A stretch of DNA of 64,000 nucleotides, from contig NZ_JANQOI010000056.1 of the NCBI RefSeq assembly GCF_028289705.1, positions 56,448 to 120,447 of the forward strand. The letters run 5' to 3'. Made by a program: the position numbers and the translations under genes. Of the stretch, positions 1 to 10,162 are shown piece after piece. This DNA comes from Pelagibius sp. Lineage in GTDB: Bacteria; Pseudomonadota; Alphaproteobacteria; Kiloniellales; Kiloniellaceae. Positions within the stretch are counted from its first letter, which is position 1; every line of letters starts with the position of its first letter. The notes below the pieces were generated by a model. It did no database searches, had not been told where the DNA came from, and was given only the letters and a program-made list of their open reading frames with translations.

Positions 1-844
<844 letters not shown>

Positions 845-848
<4 letters not shown>

Positions 849-1999
849 GGATTGCCGTCCTCCGCATCGCCTTCCGCGGGATCGCTCTCTTGGGGCGCCA
901 TGGGCAGCATGACCCGGAAGGAGGTGCGGCGCGGTTCGCTCTCGAACTCCACCACCCCGCCATGGTCGCCGACGATCTTGGCCACCAGGGCGAGGCCGAG
1001 GCCGCTACCGCCGGCCTTGGTGGTGACGAAGGGATCGAAGAGGTGCGGCTGCAGATCCTCAGGAATTCCCGGCCCGTTGTCCTGCACCACCAGGGTCAGG
1101 GGCAGGTCGACCCGGCTGCCGCTGCCCGGCACGGCCAGGCGCACACCCTGCTGATAGCGGGTCGAAAGGGTGATCTCGCCCCCTTCCGCCGGCGCCGCCT
1201 CGGCGGCGTTTTTCACGAGGTTCAGAATCGCCTGGATCAGCAGGTCGCGGTTGCCGTAGACGGCGGGCAGCGAGGGGTCGTAGTGCTCGACGAAGCGCAG
1301 ATGCCGCGCGAAGCCGCTCTCGGCAAGCCGGCGCACGTGCTCCAGCACCACATGGATGTTGACCGCCTCGCGGGCCAGCGGGCGCTGATCGGAGAACATT
1401 TCCATGCGATCCACCAGGGCGACGATGCGGTCCGCCTCCTCGCAGATCAGGCGGGTCAACTGGTGGTCCTCCGGATCGGCGTTCTGCTCCAGCAGTTGCG
1501 CCGCGCCGCGAATGCCGGAGAGCGGGTTCTTCACCTCGTGCGCCAGCATGGCCGCCATGGCCGTCACCGAGCGCGCGGCGCTGCGGTGGACCAACTGGTG
1601 ATCGATCTTGCGGGCGATGGAGCGTTCGTGGATCGAGACCACCACGCTGCCCGGAACGTCCGCCAACACCGCCGCGTCGATGGAAACGAAGTGGGAGCCG
1701 ATCTTGGGGCCGGTCAGAGTGACGCCGGCCTCGGAAATCGAGTGTCCACCCTCGCGCGCCTGGCGAATCAGGTCGAGGACGGGGCTGTCTTCCGGCAGCA
1801 GGTCGAGCAGCGGCCGTCCGATCAGGGTGCTGCGCGAGGAGGCGAAGAACTGTTCGGCCGCCTGATTGACGAAGCTGATGCAACTTCGCACGTCGACGAC
1901 GAACAACGGCACCGAAAGTGCGGCCAGCACCCCGCCGGGGTCCGGCAGTTGCGGGTCGTCGGAATTGCGGGCGAAGAGCCCGGTGACGCGGGCGATCAT
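845..1999 (-). CDS. ntrB: Nitrogen regulation sensor histidine kinase NtrB
   Basis: Cytoplasmic histidine kinase/phosphatase that controls NtrC in response to nitrogen status through PII. 384 residues without membrane segments: an N-terminal PAS-like domain (about 25-130), the dimerisation/phosphoacceptor helix with His154 in LAHEVKNPL, an N box (LVKNAAEA) and the ATP-binding G boxes DNGPGIP and GGSGLGLAL. The ATG overlaps the dusB stop (ATGA) and its own stop overlaps ntrC, so dusB-ntrB-ntrC is one transcription unit. Length and motifs are normal for NtrB. Confidence 0.95.
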
Positions 2000-2994
2000 G
2001 CCGCGGCCTTCAGGGCGCCGGACTCGGCCAGTCCCTGGATCATGTCCTTGACCTTCTCCGGATCCTCTTCGCGGTAGACCGCCGCACGGAAGCTGGCCGC
2101 GCCGGGAATGCCTTTGGCGTACCAGCCGAGATGCTTGCGCGCGATGCGCACGCCGGTGTGGGTGCCGTAGAGCGTAAGCAGGCCCTCGTAGTGTTCCAGC
2201 ATCACCTCAATGCGGGTGGCGAGAGACGGCTCGTCCGCCGCTGCCGCCCCGCGCAGATGGTCGATGACCTGGCGCAGGAACCAGGGGCGACCGTAGGCGC
2301 CGCGGCCGATCATCACCCCGTCGGCGCCGGATCGCTGCAGCGCCTCGGCAGCGTCTTCCACACTGTCGATGTCGCCGTTGACGATCACCGGCAGGGAGAC
2401 GGCATCCTTGACTGCGGCGACGAAATCCCAGTCGGCCTCGCCTTGATACTTCTGGCAACGGGTGCGGCCGTGCACCGTGATCATCCTGACCCCGCAGTCC
2501 TCGGCCATGCGGGCGATCACCGGCGCGTTGCGGTTCTCCCGGTTCCAGCCGGTGCGCATCTTCACGGTGACCGGCAGGTCCACGGCCCGCACCACCGCGG
2601 CCATGATCCGCCCGGCCAGCCCCTCGTCCTGCATGATGGCCGAGCCGCAGGCTTTGTTGGTCACCTTCTTGGCCGGACAGCCGAAGTTGATGTCGATGAT
2701 CGCGGCACCACGGTCGGCGTTCAGCTTCGCCGCCTCGGCCATCACGCTCGGATCGCTGCCGGCAAGCTGCACCGAAAGCGGAAACTCCTCGGCGCAGGAG
2801 CCGGACATCTTGCGGGATTCCTTCACCGAGTCCTGCATCTGCCGGACCATGGCGTTGCTGGCGATCATCTCCGAGACCACCAAGCCGGCCCCGAAGCGCT
2901 TTACCAGGCGCCGGAAAACCTGGTCCGTCACCCCCGACATGGGGGCGAGAAAGACCGGTTCGTCGATCCGCAGATCTCCGATGGCAATAGCCAA
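1996..2994 (-). CDS. dusB: tRNA-dihydrouridine synthase DusB (NifR3)
   Basis: FMN/NADPH enzyme that reduces uridines in the tRNA D-loop. It is a TIM barrel with LAPMSGVTD near the N-terminus, the catalytic cysteine in NFGCPAKK (about Cys106), MRTGW, the substrate/FMN motif HGRTR and the phosphate-binding MIGRGA. I chose the TTG at 2994 (332 aa) because GGGGAGGAG sits 7 bases upstream and family homology begins there. The frame is open further upstream, to an ATG at 3129, but that stretch looks non-coding. First gene of the ntr operon, a long-known linkage (nifR3) in alphaproteobacteria. Confidence 0.93.
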   Translation of the reverse strand: MAIAIGDLRIDEPVFLAPMSGVTDQVFRRLVKRFGAGLVVSEMIASNAMVRQMQDSVKESRKMSGSCAEEFPLSVQLAGSDPSVMAEAAKLNADRGAAIIDINFGCPAKKVTNKACGSAIMQDEGLAGRIMAAVVRAVDLPVTVKMRTGWNRENRNAPVIARMAEDCGVRMITVHGRTRCQKYQGEADWDFVAAVKDAVSLPVIVNGDIDSVEDAAEALQRSGADGVMIGRGAYGRPWFLRQVIDHLRGAAAADEPSLATRIEVMLEHYEGLLTLYGTHTGVRIARKHLGWYAKGIPGAASFRAAVYREEDPEKVKDMIQGLAESGALKAAA

Positions 2995-3229
2995 AAAACA
3001 CACTCCTCCCCGGGCCGGGCCGCAAGACTGAACACCTGACTGATCGCCTTGACCGGCCGCCGATTTCCGCTGCGATGGGTCCGAGACCCTAGACCTTCTC
3101 TCGGCGGTCGCGCGGGGATTGATGCACAATTATTAGGCGCTGTCACGCCGATCCGGAGCATATCGGGAGGAATTTGGCCGGTCTGCCCGTAAAAAGGGCA
3201 ATCGCGTGGACTCTGCCCTTCCGGCTAGC

Positions 3230-4030
3230 TCAGGACACCAGGTAGCCGGAGACGAACTTCACCCCGGGGTAGGCCAGGGTCAGCAGCAGGTAGGCCAACA
3301 GCACCAGCCGGGCGGCGCGGCGTCCCCGGAGCCCGCTGCGGTGGTGTAGGACCAGCAGCAGTCCGATAAAGGCGAAAGCCAGCAGCGACAGCAGTGTCTT
3401 ATGATCCAGCTCGAAGACAATGCCGGAAGTCACGTAAAGTTTTGATATTCCTGTCGCGATACCGAGGCCGAGCACGACCTCTGCGGCGATCAGCAGGCGC
3501 AGCACCAGCCGTTCGGCGTCGGCCACCGAGGGCAGCATGCGCGTGAAACCGCTGGGCGCCCGCCGCTTCAGCGCGCCCTCCTGGATAAAGGCGGCGGCAG
3601 CAGCGACGGCGGCCAGGGTGCAGAGCCCGTAGGTGGCCACCGAGAGCGCGATATGCACCGCCAGCCAGGCATCGAATTCTGTCGACAGCGCCAGTTCCCG
3701 GCCCAGCGGCACCAGCCCGGTGCCGAGGATCCCCAGCAGCAGCGCATAGGGCAGCAGCAGCGGCGCGAGGCGGGAGGCTTCCCGCACCAGCAGCACCAGA
3801 ACAGCGTAGAGCCCCAGGGAAACAGCCACCGCCAGCCAGAGCGCCGCCGGCAGGTTGCCCTCCCAATGCTCCGCCAGGGCCGCCGCCGAATAGGCCGCCG
3901 GCCCGGCGATGGCGGCTCCGAGCAGCAGCCAGAAGATCAGGTCCGCCTTGGCCCCGCGGCGGGCGAAGGGCAGCAGGGTCGCCGGCAGCAGCGACAAAAG
4001 CGCGGAGAAGGACAGCACCAGCGGATTCAT
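3230..4030 (-). CDS. CcsA/YpjD-type cytochrome c assembly membrane protein
   Basis: Polytopic inner-membrane protein of 266 residues with about eight hydrophobic segments, resembling the CcsA/CcmC/HemX family (E. coli YpjD). Histidines typical of the family are present in VHIALSVATYG, in DHKTLLSLLAF and near the C-terminus in LHHRSGLRGRR. The C-terminal pattern AYPGVKFVSGYL matches YpjD-like proteins. The family is linked to haem handling and cytochrome c maturation, but this branch is poorly characterised, so the function is inferred. It is divergent from ispDF and transcribed toward dusB, with a 235-base gap. Confidence 0.8.
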   Translation of the reverse strand: MNPLVLSFSALLSLLPATLLPFARRGAKADLIFWLLLGAAIAGPAAYSAAALAEHWEGNLPAALWLAVAVSLGLYAVLVLLVREASRLAPLLLPYALLLGILGTGLVPLGRELALSTEFDAWLAVHIALSVATYGLCTLAAVAAAAAFIQEGALKRRAPSGFTRMLPSVADAERLVLRLLIAAEVVLGLGIATGISKLYVTSGIVFELDHKTLLSLLAFAFIGLLLVLHHRSGLRGRRAARLVLLAYLLLTLAYPGVKFVSGYLVS

Positions 4031-4290
4031 GATGGTCCCTATATATCACCTCCCGGCGGTGTCACCAGCGTCCATTGCGAGTCATTTGCAGGTACACCGG
4101 GTCACGGCGCCGGATCGGTTGGTGCGCCGCCGCCGGGACCGCGAAAGATGAGAGCCGCCCCGCCTCCGAAATCGCCCCTTAAATTGCCCCTGCCAAACGG
4201 TTTCAAATGACAAAGCCATGCTCTAGGCTCCCCCGCGGGCGGACTCGGGCAGTCCGCCGGCAAGTCCAGTCTGCCGGAGAGCCTTTCCAC

Positions 4291-5469
4291 GTGAAGACAG
4301 CAGCCGCGCTGATTGTCGCTGCAGGGCGGGGGCGCCGCTTCGGCGGCGAGTTGCCGAAACAGTACGCAGACCTGGGGGGCATCCCGGTGCTGCGCCACTG
4401 CCTCATGGCCTTTCAGGCGCATCCGCGCATCACCCGTATCCGCACGGTGATCCACCCGGACGACCGACCGCTCTTTGACGCGGCGGCGGAGAAGCTGGGC
4501 GTCGACGCGCCGGTGCCCGGCGGGGAGAGCCGTCAGGATTCGGTCCGCCTCGGTCTGGAGAGCTTCGAAGAAGACGCGCCGGATCTGGTGCTGATCCACG
4601 ACGGCGCCCGGCCCTTCATCGAAGAGGGTGTCATCGGCCGCGTGCTGGACGCTCTGCAGGAGGCGGCCGGCGCCATCGCCGCCCTACCCCTGGTCGACAC
4701 CCTGAAGCGCGGGCGCGACGGCAGCGTGCTGTCCACCGAGGACCGCAGCGAGCTGTGGCGCGCCCAGACGCCCCAGGGCTTCCGCTATCCCGAAATCCTC
4801 ACCGCCCACCGCGCCGCCGTCGGCAAGACCCTGACCGACGATGCCGCCGTTGCCGAACTGGCCGGCCTCTCCGTCGCCCTGGTGGAAGGCGGGCAGGAGA
4901 ACATCAAGGTCACCACCCAGGAGGACCTGGAGGGGGCCGAGCGCTGGCTGCGCGGCGGCCAGGTGATGGACACGCGGGTCGGCCAGGGCTTCGACGTGCA
5001 TGCCTTCGGGCCCGGCGACCACGTCACCCTCTGCGGCCTGCGCCTCGACCACGACCAGGCGCTGGTCGGCCATTCCGATGCCGACGTCGGGCTGCACGCC
5101 CTGACCGACGCCATCCTCGGCGCGCTGGGTGCCGGCGACATCGGCAGCCACTTCCCGCCCAGCGATCCGCAGTGGCGCGGCGCCGACTCCAGCCTCTTCA
5201 TCGGTCATGCCTGCGAGCTGGTGAGGGCGCGGGGCGGGCGCATCACCCACATCGACCTGACGCTGATCTGCGAGCGCCCGAAGATCGGCCCCCATCGCGA
5301 AGCAATGATCTCGAAGCTGTCCGAGCTGCTGGCGCTGCCTGCCGACCGCATCAGCGTGAAGGCGACCACCACCGAGCGGCTGGGCTTTCTCGGACGCGGC
5401 GAGGGCATCGCCGCCCATGCCACCGCGACCCTGGCCCTCCCGGCGGTTCCCCTGTCGAAAGGGCCATAG
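4291..5469 (+). CDS. ispDF: Bifunctional IspD-IspF isoprenoid (MEP pathway) enzyme
   Basis: Fusion protein of 392 residues. Residues 1-225 are IspD, MEP cytidylyltransferase, with the nucleotide-binding IVAAGRGRRF and the KQY motif. Residues from about 226 (MDTRVGQGFDVHAF) are IspF, MECDP cyclase, with metal ligands D235-x-H237 and the GHSDADVG motif. The start is taken as GTG 4291, with GGAGAG 9 bases upstream; an in-frame ATG at 4207 would add 28 residues unlike the family. Fused ispDF is typical of alphaproteobacteria. First gene of the plus-strand operon with pgpA, pncC and the CPBP gene. Confidence 0.96.
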   Translation: MKTAAALIVAAGRGRRFGGELPKQYADLGGIPVLRHCLMAFQAHPRITRIRTVIHPDDRPLFDAAAEKLGVDAPVPGGESRQDSVRLGLESFEEDAPDLVLIHDGARPFIEEGVIGRVLDALQEAAGAIAALPLVDTLKRGRDGSVLSTEDRSELWRAQTPQGFRYPEILTAHRAAVGKTLTDDAAVAELAGLSVALVEGGQENIKVTTQEDLEGAERWLRGGQVMDTRVGQGFDVHAFGPGDHVTLCGLRLDHDQALVGHSDADVGLHALTDAILGALGAGDIGSHFPPSDPQWRGADSSLFIGHACELVRARGGRITHIDLTLICERPKIGPHREAMISKLSELLALPADRISVKATTTERLGFLGRGEGIAAHATATLALPAVPLSKGP

Positions 5470-5473
5470 GCCC

Positions 5474-5950
5474 GTGGCGGCACTCTCCCCCTGGCACCCG
5501 GCCGCCCTCATCGCCACCTGGTTCGGCAGCGGGCTGCTGCCTGCCGCCCCCGGCACCTGGGGCTCCCTGGCGGCCCTGCCCGTCGGCCTCTTAGTGGTCT
5601 GGGCGGGTGGGCCACTGGCGCTGCTGCTTGCTGCGGCCGCGCTGCTGCTCCTCGGGCTCTGGGCCTCGGCCCGCTACGAGGCCGCGGCACAGCGCAAGGA
5701 CCCCGGTGAGATCGTCGTCGACGAGGTGGTGGGCCAGTGGCTGGCGCTGGTCCCCGCCGGGCTCGCGCCCCTGGGCATCCTCCTCGCCTTCTGCTTCTTC
5801 CGCCTCTTCGATGTCGCCAAGCCCTGGCCGGTGAGCTGGGCCGACCGCGCCCTGCCCGGTGCCTGGGGCATCATGCTGGACGACGTCTTCGCCGGGCTCT
5901 ACGCCGCGCTCTTCACCTATGGCGCCCTCTGGCTCTGGGGCAGCCTGTGA
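5474..5950 (+). CDS. pgpA: Phosphatidylglycerophosphatase A
   Basis: Membrane phosphatase that converts phosphatidylglycerol-phosphate to phosphatidylglycerol. 158 residues from GTG 5474, four bases after the ispDF stop. Family motifs are ATWFGSGLLPAAPGTWGS near the N-terminus, the acidic DEVVGQW in the middle and FRLFDVAKPWP after it, separated by hydrophobic helices. The stop overlaps the next start (GTGA), which supports both this frame and the operon. No alternative function is suggested by the motifs. Confidence 0.92.
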   Translation: MAALSPWHPAALIATWFGSGLLPAAPGTWGSLAALPVGLLVVWAGGPLALLLAAAALLLLGLWASARYEAAAQRKDPGEIVVDEVVGQWLALVPAGLAPLGILLAFCFFRLFDVAKPWPVSWADRALPGAWGIMLDDVFAGLYAALFTYGALWLWGSL

Positions 5951-6438
5951 GCTTCGACACCCCAATTCTGGAGGCCGCTACGGCCCTGCTGGAGCGCTGC
6001 CGCGCAAAGGGGCTGCACATCGCCACGGCGGAGTCCTGCACCGGCGGCCTCATCGCCGGGGCGCTCACCGAGATCGCCGGTTCCTCCGACGTGGTGGAGC
6101 GCGGCTTCGTCACCTATTCCAACGAGGCCAAGCAGGAGATGCTGGCGGTGCCCGAAGCGATGATCGCCGCCCACGGCGCGGTCAGCGCGGAGGTGGCCGA
6201 GGCCATGGCCCTGGGCGCCCTCGCCCGCTCCGGCGCCGCGCTCGCCGTCTCCGCCACCGGCATCGCCGGGCCCGGCGGCGCCACGGCGGACAAGCCCGTG
6301 GGCCTGGTCTATCTCGGCATCGCCCGCCGAGGCGGGCACGCCAAGGCCGAGCGCTTCGTCTTCGCCGGCGACCGCGCGGCCGTGCGCCAGGCCACGGTGG
6401 CCGAGGCCCTGCGCCTGCTGGACGAGGCGGCCGCCTAG
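5947..6438 (+). CDS. pncC: Nicotinamide-nucleotide amidase, CinA C-terminal domain type
   Basis: Deamidates NMN to nicotinic acid mononucleotide in NAD recycling. 163 residues containing only the CinA C-terminal domain. The catalytic Ser30 lies in TAESCTGGL; further family motifs are the SNEAK segment, GAVSAEVA and SATGIAGPGG. The GTG at 5947 overlaps the pgpA stop by four bases. The N-terminal molybdopterin-binding-like half found in full-length CinA is absent, as in E. coli PncC, so this is the stand-alone amidase and not a truncation. Confidence 0.92.
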   Translation: MSFDTPILEAATALLERCRAKGLHIATAESCTGGLIAGALTEIAGSSDVVERGFVTYSNEAKQEMLAVPEAMIAAHGAVSAEVAEAMALGALARSGAALAVSATGIAGPGGATADKPVGLVYLGIARRGGHAKAERFVFAGDRAAVRQATVAEALRLLDEAAA

Positions 6439-7179
6439 GTGTTTTCGCGGAGCGACGGCCGCCCGCCCCTGCCGGCCCTGCGCCTCGGGGACGTTCTGCT
6501 GCTGCTGGCGCTCTTCGTCGCCCTCAGCGTCGGGCTCGGCTTGGCGCAAGGGCGCTTCGCCGAGATCATGGATGCGCGGCTCCCCGAGGGGCTCTCGCAG
6601 GGCGGCCTGGTGCCCATCATCCTCCTGCAGTCGGCCCTCACCATCCTGCTGGTCTACATCCTGATCGTGTGGCGGCGCGGCATCCCCTGGGCGGCGCTGG
6701 GCTTCCGGCGGGCCGAACGCCGCTGGTATCGCCTGGCCATTGCCGGCGGCCTTGCCTGCGTGCCCCTGGTGGCGCTCTCCCGCCTCCTCTTCGAGCCGCT
6801 GCTCGAGGACTCCTTCGTGAACCCGCAGTTGGAGGTGCTGGGCGCCGGCGGCTTCAGCCTCAGCAACCTGCTGATCCTGCTGGTGCTGGTGGGCGTCTTG
6901 GCACCGGTGACCGAGGAGTTGCTGTTCCGCGGCCTTCTGTACCCGCTGCTGCGCCGCTGGATGCCGTTTCTCTTCGCCGGCCTCCTCAGCGCCCTCTGCT
7001 TCGCCGCCCTGCACTGGATCCCGCCGCTGGTCCCGGCCTTCACCCTCATGGGCCTCGTCCTCGCCGCCGCCCGCGAGTGGAGCGGCTCCGTCTGGCCCCC
7101 CATCATCATCCACAGCCTCTTCAACAGCCTGAACCTGGTCACCTTCTTCGCCGCGCTGGGGATGGGTCAGGCGGGGTAG
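6439..7179 (+). CDS. CPBP family intramembrane metalloprotease
   Basis: Integral membrane protein of 246 residues, about eight helices, of the CPBP/Abi (type II CAAX protease-like) family. The putative catalytic motifs are EELLFRG (Glu159-Glu160, Arg164), a His at 192 in ALHWIP, and HSLFNS (His225, Asn229). Substrate unknown. The GTG start follows the pncC TAG directly, so it is the last gene of the ispDF operon. It converges on the pentapeptide gene with an 11-base gap and no clear terminator. Confidence 0.88.
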   Translation: MFSRSDGRPPLPALRLGDVLLLLALFVALSVGLGLAQGRFAEIMDARLPEGLSQGGLVPIILLQSALTILLVYILIVWRRGIPWAALGFRRAERRWYRLAIAGGLACVPLVALSRLLFEPLLEDSFVNPQLEVLGAGGFSLSNLLILLVLVGVLAPVTEELLFRGLLYPLLRRWMPFLFAGLLSALCFAALHWIPPLVPAFTLMGLVLAAAREWSGSVWPPIIIHSLFNSLNLVTFFAALGMGQAG

Positions 7180-7189
7180 CGGGACGGCC

Positions 7190-8734
7190 TCACTTGATCT
7201 TGAAGTGGTTCCGGATGCCCAGCAGAAAGAGAAAGATCAGCACAGCGGAGATGACATTCTGCAGGTGCCCCATAAGAACCACGAAATTCGGGATGCGAGG
7301 GGCAGCATTTGATGCCTGGCCGCTAGCCGATGAAGAACTCGTCTCTATCCGTTCTGACCCGTAAAGGCAGACATAGTTCTGTCTGAGCTTCTCCCGCGAA
7401 GTCTGCCCGACGAACAGAAGCGCATTGCGGATCGAGAGATCGAAGGCCGCTGTGACTGCATTGTCTTTGGAGCTACGGCACAAGAGATCTTGCGGCGGCT
7501 CAACGGAAGGAAAGACTGCAGCCATCGATACAACTGTGGTTGAGGCATCGTGGGTCTTCAGAAAGTCATGCTGGCTCAAATAGACGCCCGCAAAGAGCAC
7601 CAGTGAAACGCCCCACCAAACCAGCGGCCGAAGAAGCGAACGACCGAAATCGGAGAGCCACTGATAGAGAACGCCAAACCAGAACGCCGCACTCCAGGGC
7701 TTGTCCGCGTGCCAGCGGCGTGCCAGAAGCTCGCCCTTGAAGAAGATCTGTTCGTGCTCGTGGTCGTGTCCTTGGATCGCAAGTCGCTTCAGTGCTCGCC
7801 ATCGCGCCGGAAGATCAGGATTGCCCTTGAAGCCGTCTTTGGCCTCGGCCCAGGTTCGAGGCCGGAAAGACTTGGTTGCGATACTGATGTCGTCACAACG
7901 CAGAGCCTCCGAAAAATGCGCTTGGACGAAATCCGGCACCACTTGGAACGTTGCGCCAGCAAGGGAAAATGCAGTCGTTGTCTCAATGGCGTTAAAGTCC
8001 GCGCTTCGCAGAAATCGAGACTGGGAGTAGTCCGTGGCGCCAAAGAAGCCACATTGGCGGAACCACGCCGGCCCATTGAAGTTCACGCGTCGAAACCGCA
8101 CACCACGCGTGAATGCTGCTTGGCTAAACTTCGCCTGCCCCTCGAAAGTCGCTTCTTGAAACGCAGCCAACTCGCTAAAGGTTGCTTGCACAAACTCTGC
8201 ATCCCCCTCGAAATTCACCGCCGCGAACGCTGAGTTCCTCTCGAAAACCGCTTCATGAAACCCCGCACGCGACACGAACAGTGCGTGCTCGAACAATGCT
8301 GCGCCGCCGAATTTCGCTTTCTGAAACCACGCTCCGCGCTTGAAAGTTGCTTGGCCAAATCCCGCATAGCCCTTGAAAACTGCCAGCCCAAACCTCGCCT
8401 GGTCCTCGAAGGTCACTCCTTGGAAATCCACCTCGTCCTCAAAGCGCACCTGCCCAAACTCAGCGGTACCTCCAAAAGTTGCTCCATGAAAGGAAGTGGA
8501 GCCCGGAAAGACGAAGCTGGCAAAGTCGGCATCTTCCTCGAAGACCTGATCTGAAAAGTCTGCAGTGGATTCGTCCCACCAGGTTTGCGAAGCCACGGTT
8601 GACCCGCCGGCGTCGTCCGCAAACCATTGGCCACGGTCCATCAATGCCTTGCGCTGGGCAAACTTCCGGTGAGCCCAAGCATTCCAAACTTCGCGGCCTT
8701 GGTTGAAGAGAGCGATGCTCTCCTCGCGGTTCAT
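7190..8734 (-). CDS. Pentapeptide-repeat protein with C-terminal membrane helices
   Basis: 514 residues from the ATG at 8734, which has AAGGGG 10 bases upstream; an in-frame ATG 45 bases earlier (8779) is possible but less likely. About residues 60-280 form a long run of A-x-F pentapeptide repeats (units such as ATFGG, AEFGQ, VDFQG, ARFGL), which should fold as a right-handed beta-helix. Two hydrophobic segments follow: one near residue 375 (WWGVSLVLFAGVYL) and one at the extreme C-terminus (VISAVLIFLFLLGI). The gene is visibly less GC-rich than its neighbours, which suggests recent acquisition. Function unknown; membrane-anchored members occur in defence and stress settings, but nothing here proves a role. 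Confidence 0.85.
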   Translation of the reverse strand: MNREESIALFNQGREVWNAWAHRKFAQRKALMDRGQWFADDAGGSTVASQTWWDESTADFSDQVFEEDADFASFVFPGSTSFHGATFGGTAEFGQVRFEDEVDFQGVTFEDQARFGLAVFKGYAGFGQATFKRGAWFQKAKFGGAALFEHALFVSRAGFHEAVFERNSAFAAVNFEGDAEFVQATFSELAAFQEATFEGQAKFSQAAFTRGVRFRRVNFNGPAWFRQCGFFGATDYSQSRFLRSADFNAIETTTAFSLAGATFQVVPDFVQAHFSEALRCDDISIATKSFRPRTWAEAKDGFKGNPDLPARWRALKRLAIQGHDHEHEQIFFKGELLARRWHADKPWSAAFWFGVLYQWLSDFGRSLLRPLVWWGVSLVLFAGVYLSQHDFLKTHDASTTVVSMAAVFPSVEPPQDLLCRSSKDNAVTAAFDLSIRNALLFVGQTSREKLRQNYVCLYGSERIETSSSSASGQASNAAPRIPNFVVLMGHLQNVISAVLIFLFLLGIRNHFKIK

Positions 8735-8838
8735 GTGACGATGCCCCTTGCTACTGTTCCCGCAACGCGAGCATAACATGATGGCGCGAATGGCAGAGCG
8801 GTGTGGTCCTCATTGGGCTCAAACGGCAGCTCAAGCCG

Positions 8839-10044
8839 TTACGGGGCCGCCTCCTTCTCAAAGTGGACCACCAACTCCTCCCTCGGAATCTTCAGCGGCC
8901 CGCCTTCTTCTCTTCGCAGCGCGGCTGTGCCGTTGGCGACCTCCTGCGCCCCCACCGCGAGGAACGCCGGGATGCCGAGCTGGCGGGCGTCGTGGACTTT
9001 TTTGGCCAGGCGTTCCTGGCGAACGTCGGCGACGGCGCGGAGGCCGGCGGCCTTGAGCTCGGCGACGAGCGCTTCGGCGTCGTTCGCCTGCTCGGGGCCG
9101 ATGGAGGCGACCGCCACCTGGTCCGGGGCGAGCCAGAAAGGGAGCTTGCCGGCGTGGTGCTCCAGGAGCACGCCCATGAAACGCTCGATGCTGCCGAGCA
9201 CGGCCTGGTGCAGCATCACCGGGCGCCGGCGGCTGCCGTCTGAAGCCGCGAAGACGGCGTCGAGACGCTCCGGCAGCACCAGGTCCACCTGGATGGTGCC
9301 GCATTGCCAGGAGCGGCCCTTGCGGTCGCGCAGCACGAACTCCAGCTTGGGGCCGTAGAAGGCGCCCTCGCCCGGCTGCAGCACGAACTTCAGGCCGGCC
9401 GCCGTGGCGGCGACCGCCAGCATGTCCTCGGCGCGGTCCCAGACCGCATCCTCCCCGGCGCGTTCCGCGGGCCGGGTGGAGAGGCCGACGGCGACGTCAT
9501 CGAAGCCGAAGCGGGCGTAGACCGCCTGCAGCAGGCGGCAGAAGTTCGCCACCTCCTCCTCCACCTGTTCCTCCAGACAGAAGATGTGGGCGTCGTCCTG
9601 CACGAAGGCGCGGGTGCGCATCAGACCCAGCAGAGCGCCGGAGGGCTCGTTGCGCATACAGGCGCCGAACTCGGCCAAGCGCAGCGGCAGGTCCCGAAAG
9701 GAGCGCAGCCGGCTCTTGAAGATCTGCACGTGGCCGGGGCAGCTCATGGGCTTCAGGGCGAGCTGCCGGGCGCCGTCGTCGTTGTCGGCGCCGACCTCGA
9801 AGACGAACATCTCCTTGGAGAACTTCTGCCAGTGGCCGCTGGCCTCCCAGAGGGATCGATCCAGCAGTTGCGGTGTGCGCACCTCGGCGAAGCCGGCCGC
9901 GCGCATGCGCCGGCGGATCTCCCCCTCGATGAGCTGATAGACGGCAAAGCCGCGGGGATGCCAGAAGATCATCCCCTGGCCCTCTTCCTGCTGGTGGAAG
10001 AGGTCCATGCGCCGGGCGATCACCCGGTGGTCCTGGTCTTCCAT
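8839..10044 (-). CDS. Short threonyl-tRNA synthetase paralogue (catalytic and anticodon-binding domains only)
   Basis: Class II synthetase of 401 residues that should charge tRNA-Thr with threonine. It starts where the ThrRS catalytic core normally starts (DHRVIARRMDLFHQQEE), so the TGS and editing domains present in normal 640-residue enzymes are missing. The three zinc/threonine ligands are kept: Cys102 (KPMSCPGH), His153 (DDAHIF) and His279 (MLHQAVLGS). Motif 2 (about 122-150), motif 3 (LGSIERF) and a C-terminal anticodon-binding domain are also present. The ATG at 10044 has AAAGGAG 8 bases upstream. It lies behind a Thr-rich leader peptide and terminator, implying induction when charged tRNA-Thr is scarce. 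It is probably a second ThrRS, but the main thrS is not in view. Confidence 0.88.
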   Translation of the reverse strand: MEDQDHRVIARRMDLFHQQEEGQGMIFWHPRGFAVYQLIEGEIRRRMRAAGFAEVRTPQLLDRSLWEASGHWQKFSKEMFVFEVGADNDDGARQLALKPMSCPGHVQIFKSRLRSFRDLPLRLAEFGACMRNEPSGALLGLMRTRAFVQDDAHIFCLEEQVEEEVANFCRLLQAVYARFGFDDVAVGLSTRPAERAGEDAVWDRAEDMLAVAATAAGLKFVLQPGEGAFYGPKLEFVLRDRKGRSWQCGTIQVDLVLPERLDAVFAASDGSRRRPVMLHQAVLGSIERFMGVLLEHHAGKLPFWLAPDQVAVASIGPEQANDAEALVAELKAAGLRAVADVRQERLAKKVHDARQLGIPAFLAVGAQEVANGTAALRREEGGPLKIPREELVVHFEKEAAP

Positions 10045-10100
10045 GGTCTGCTCCTTTCGCGTTGGCGAAAGGCCCTGCCGGGAGGGACGGAGACCGAAAC

Positions 10101-10136
10101 AATAAAAAACAAAAGCCCCGTCCGGTTCGGCGGGGC
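10101..10136 (-). terminator. Rho-independent attenuator terminator of the ThrRS paralogue leader
   Basis: On the minus strand a GCCCCG/CGGGGC stem with an inner CCG/CGG helix (10115-10136, one bulged base) is followed by a U-rich run (TTTTGTTTTTT). It lies between the leader-peptide stop (10163) and the synthetase start (10044), the expected place for an attenuator. No other transcript needs to end here. The competing antiterminator pairing was not worked out. Confidence 0.85.
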
Positions 10137-10162
10137 CCCTCGGGTCTTCTATAGTGCTGAGA

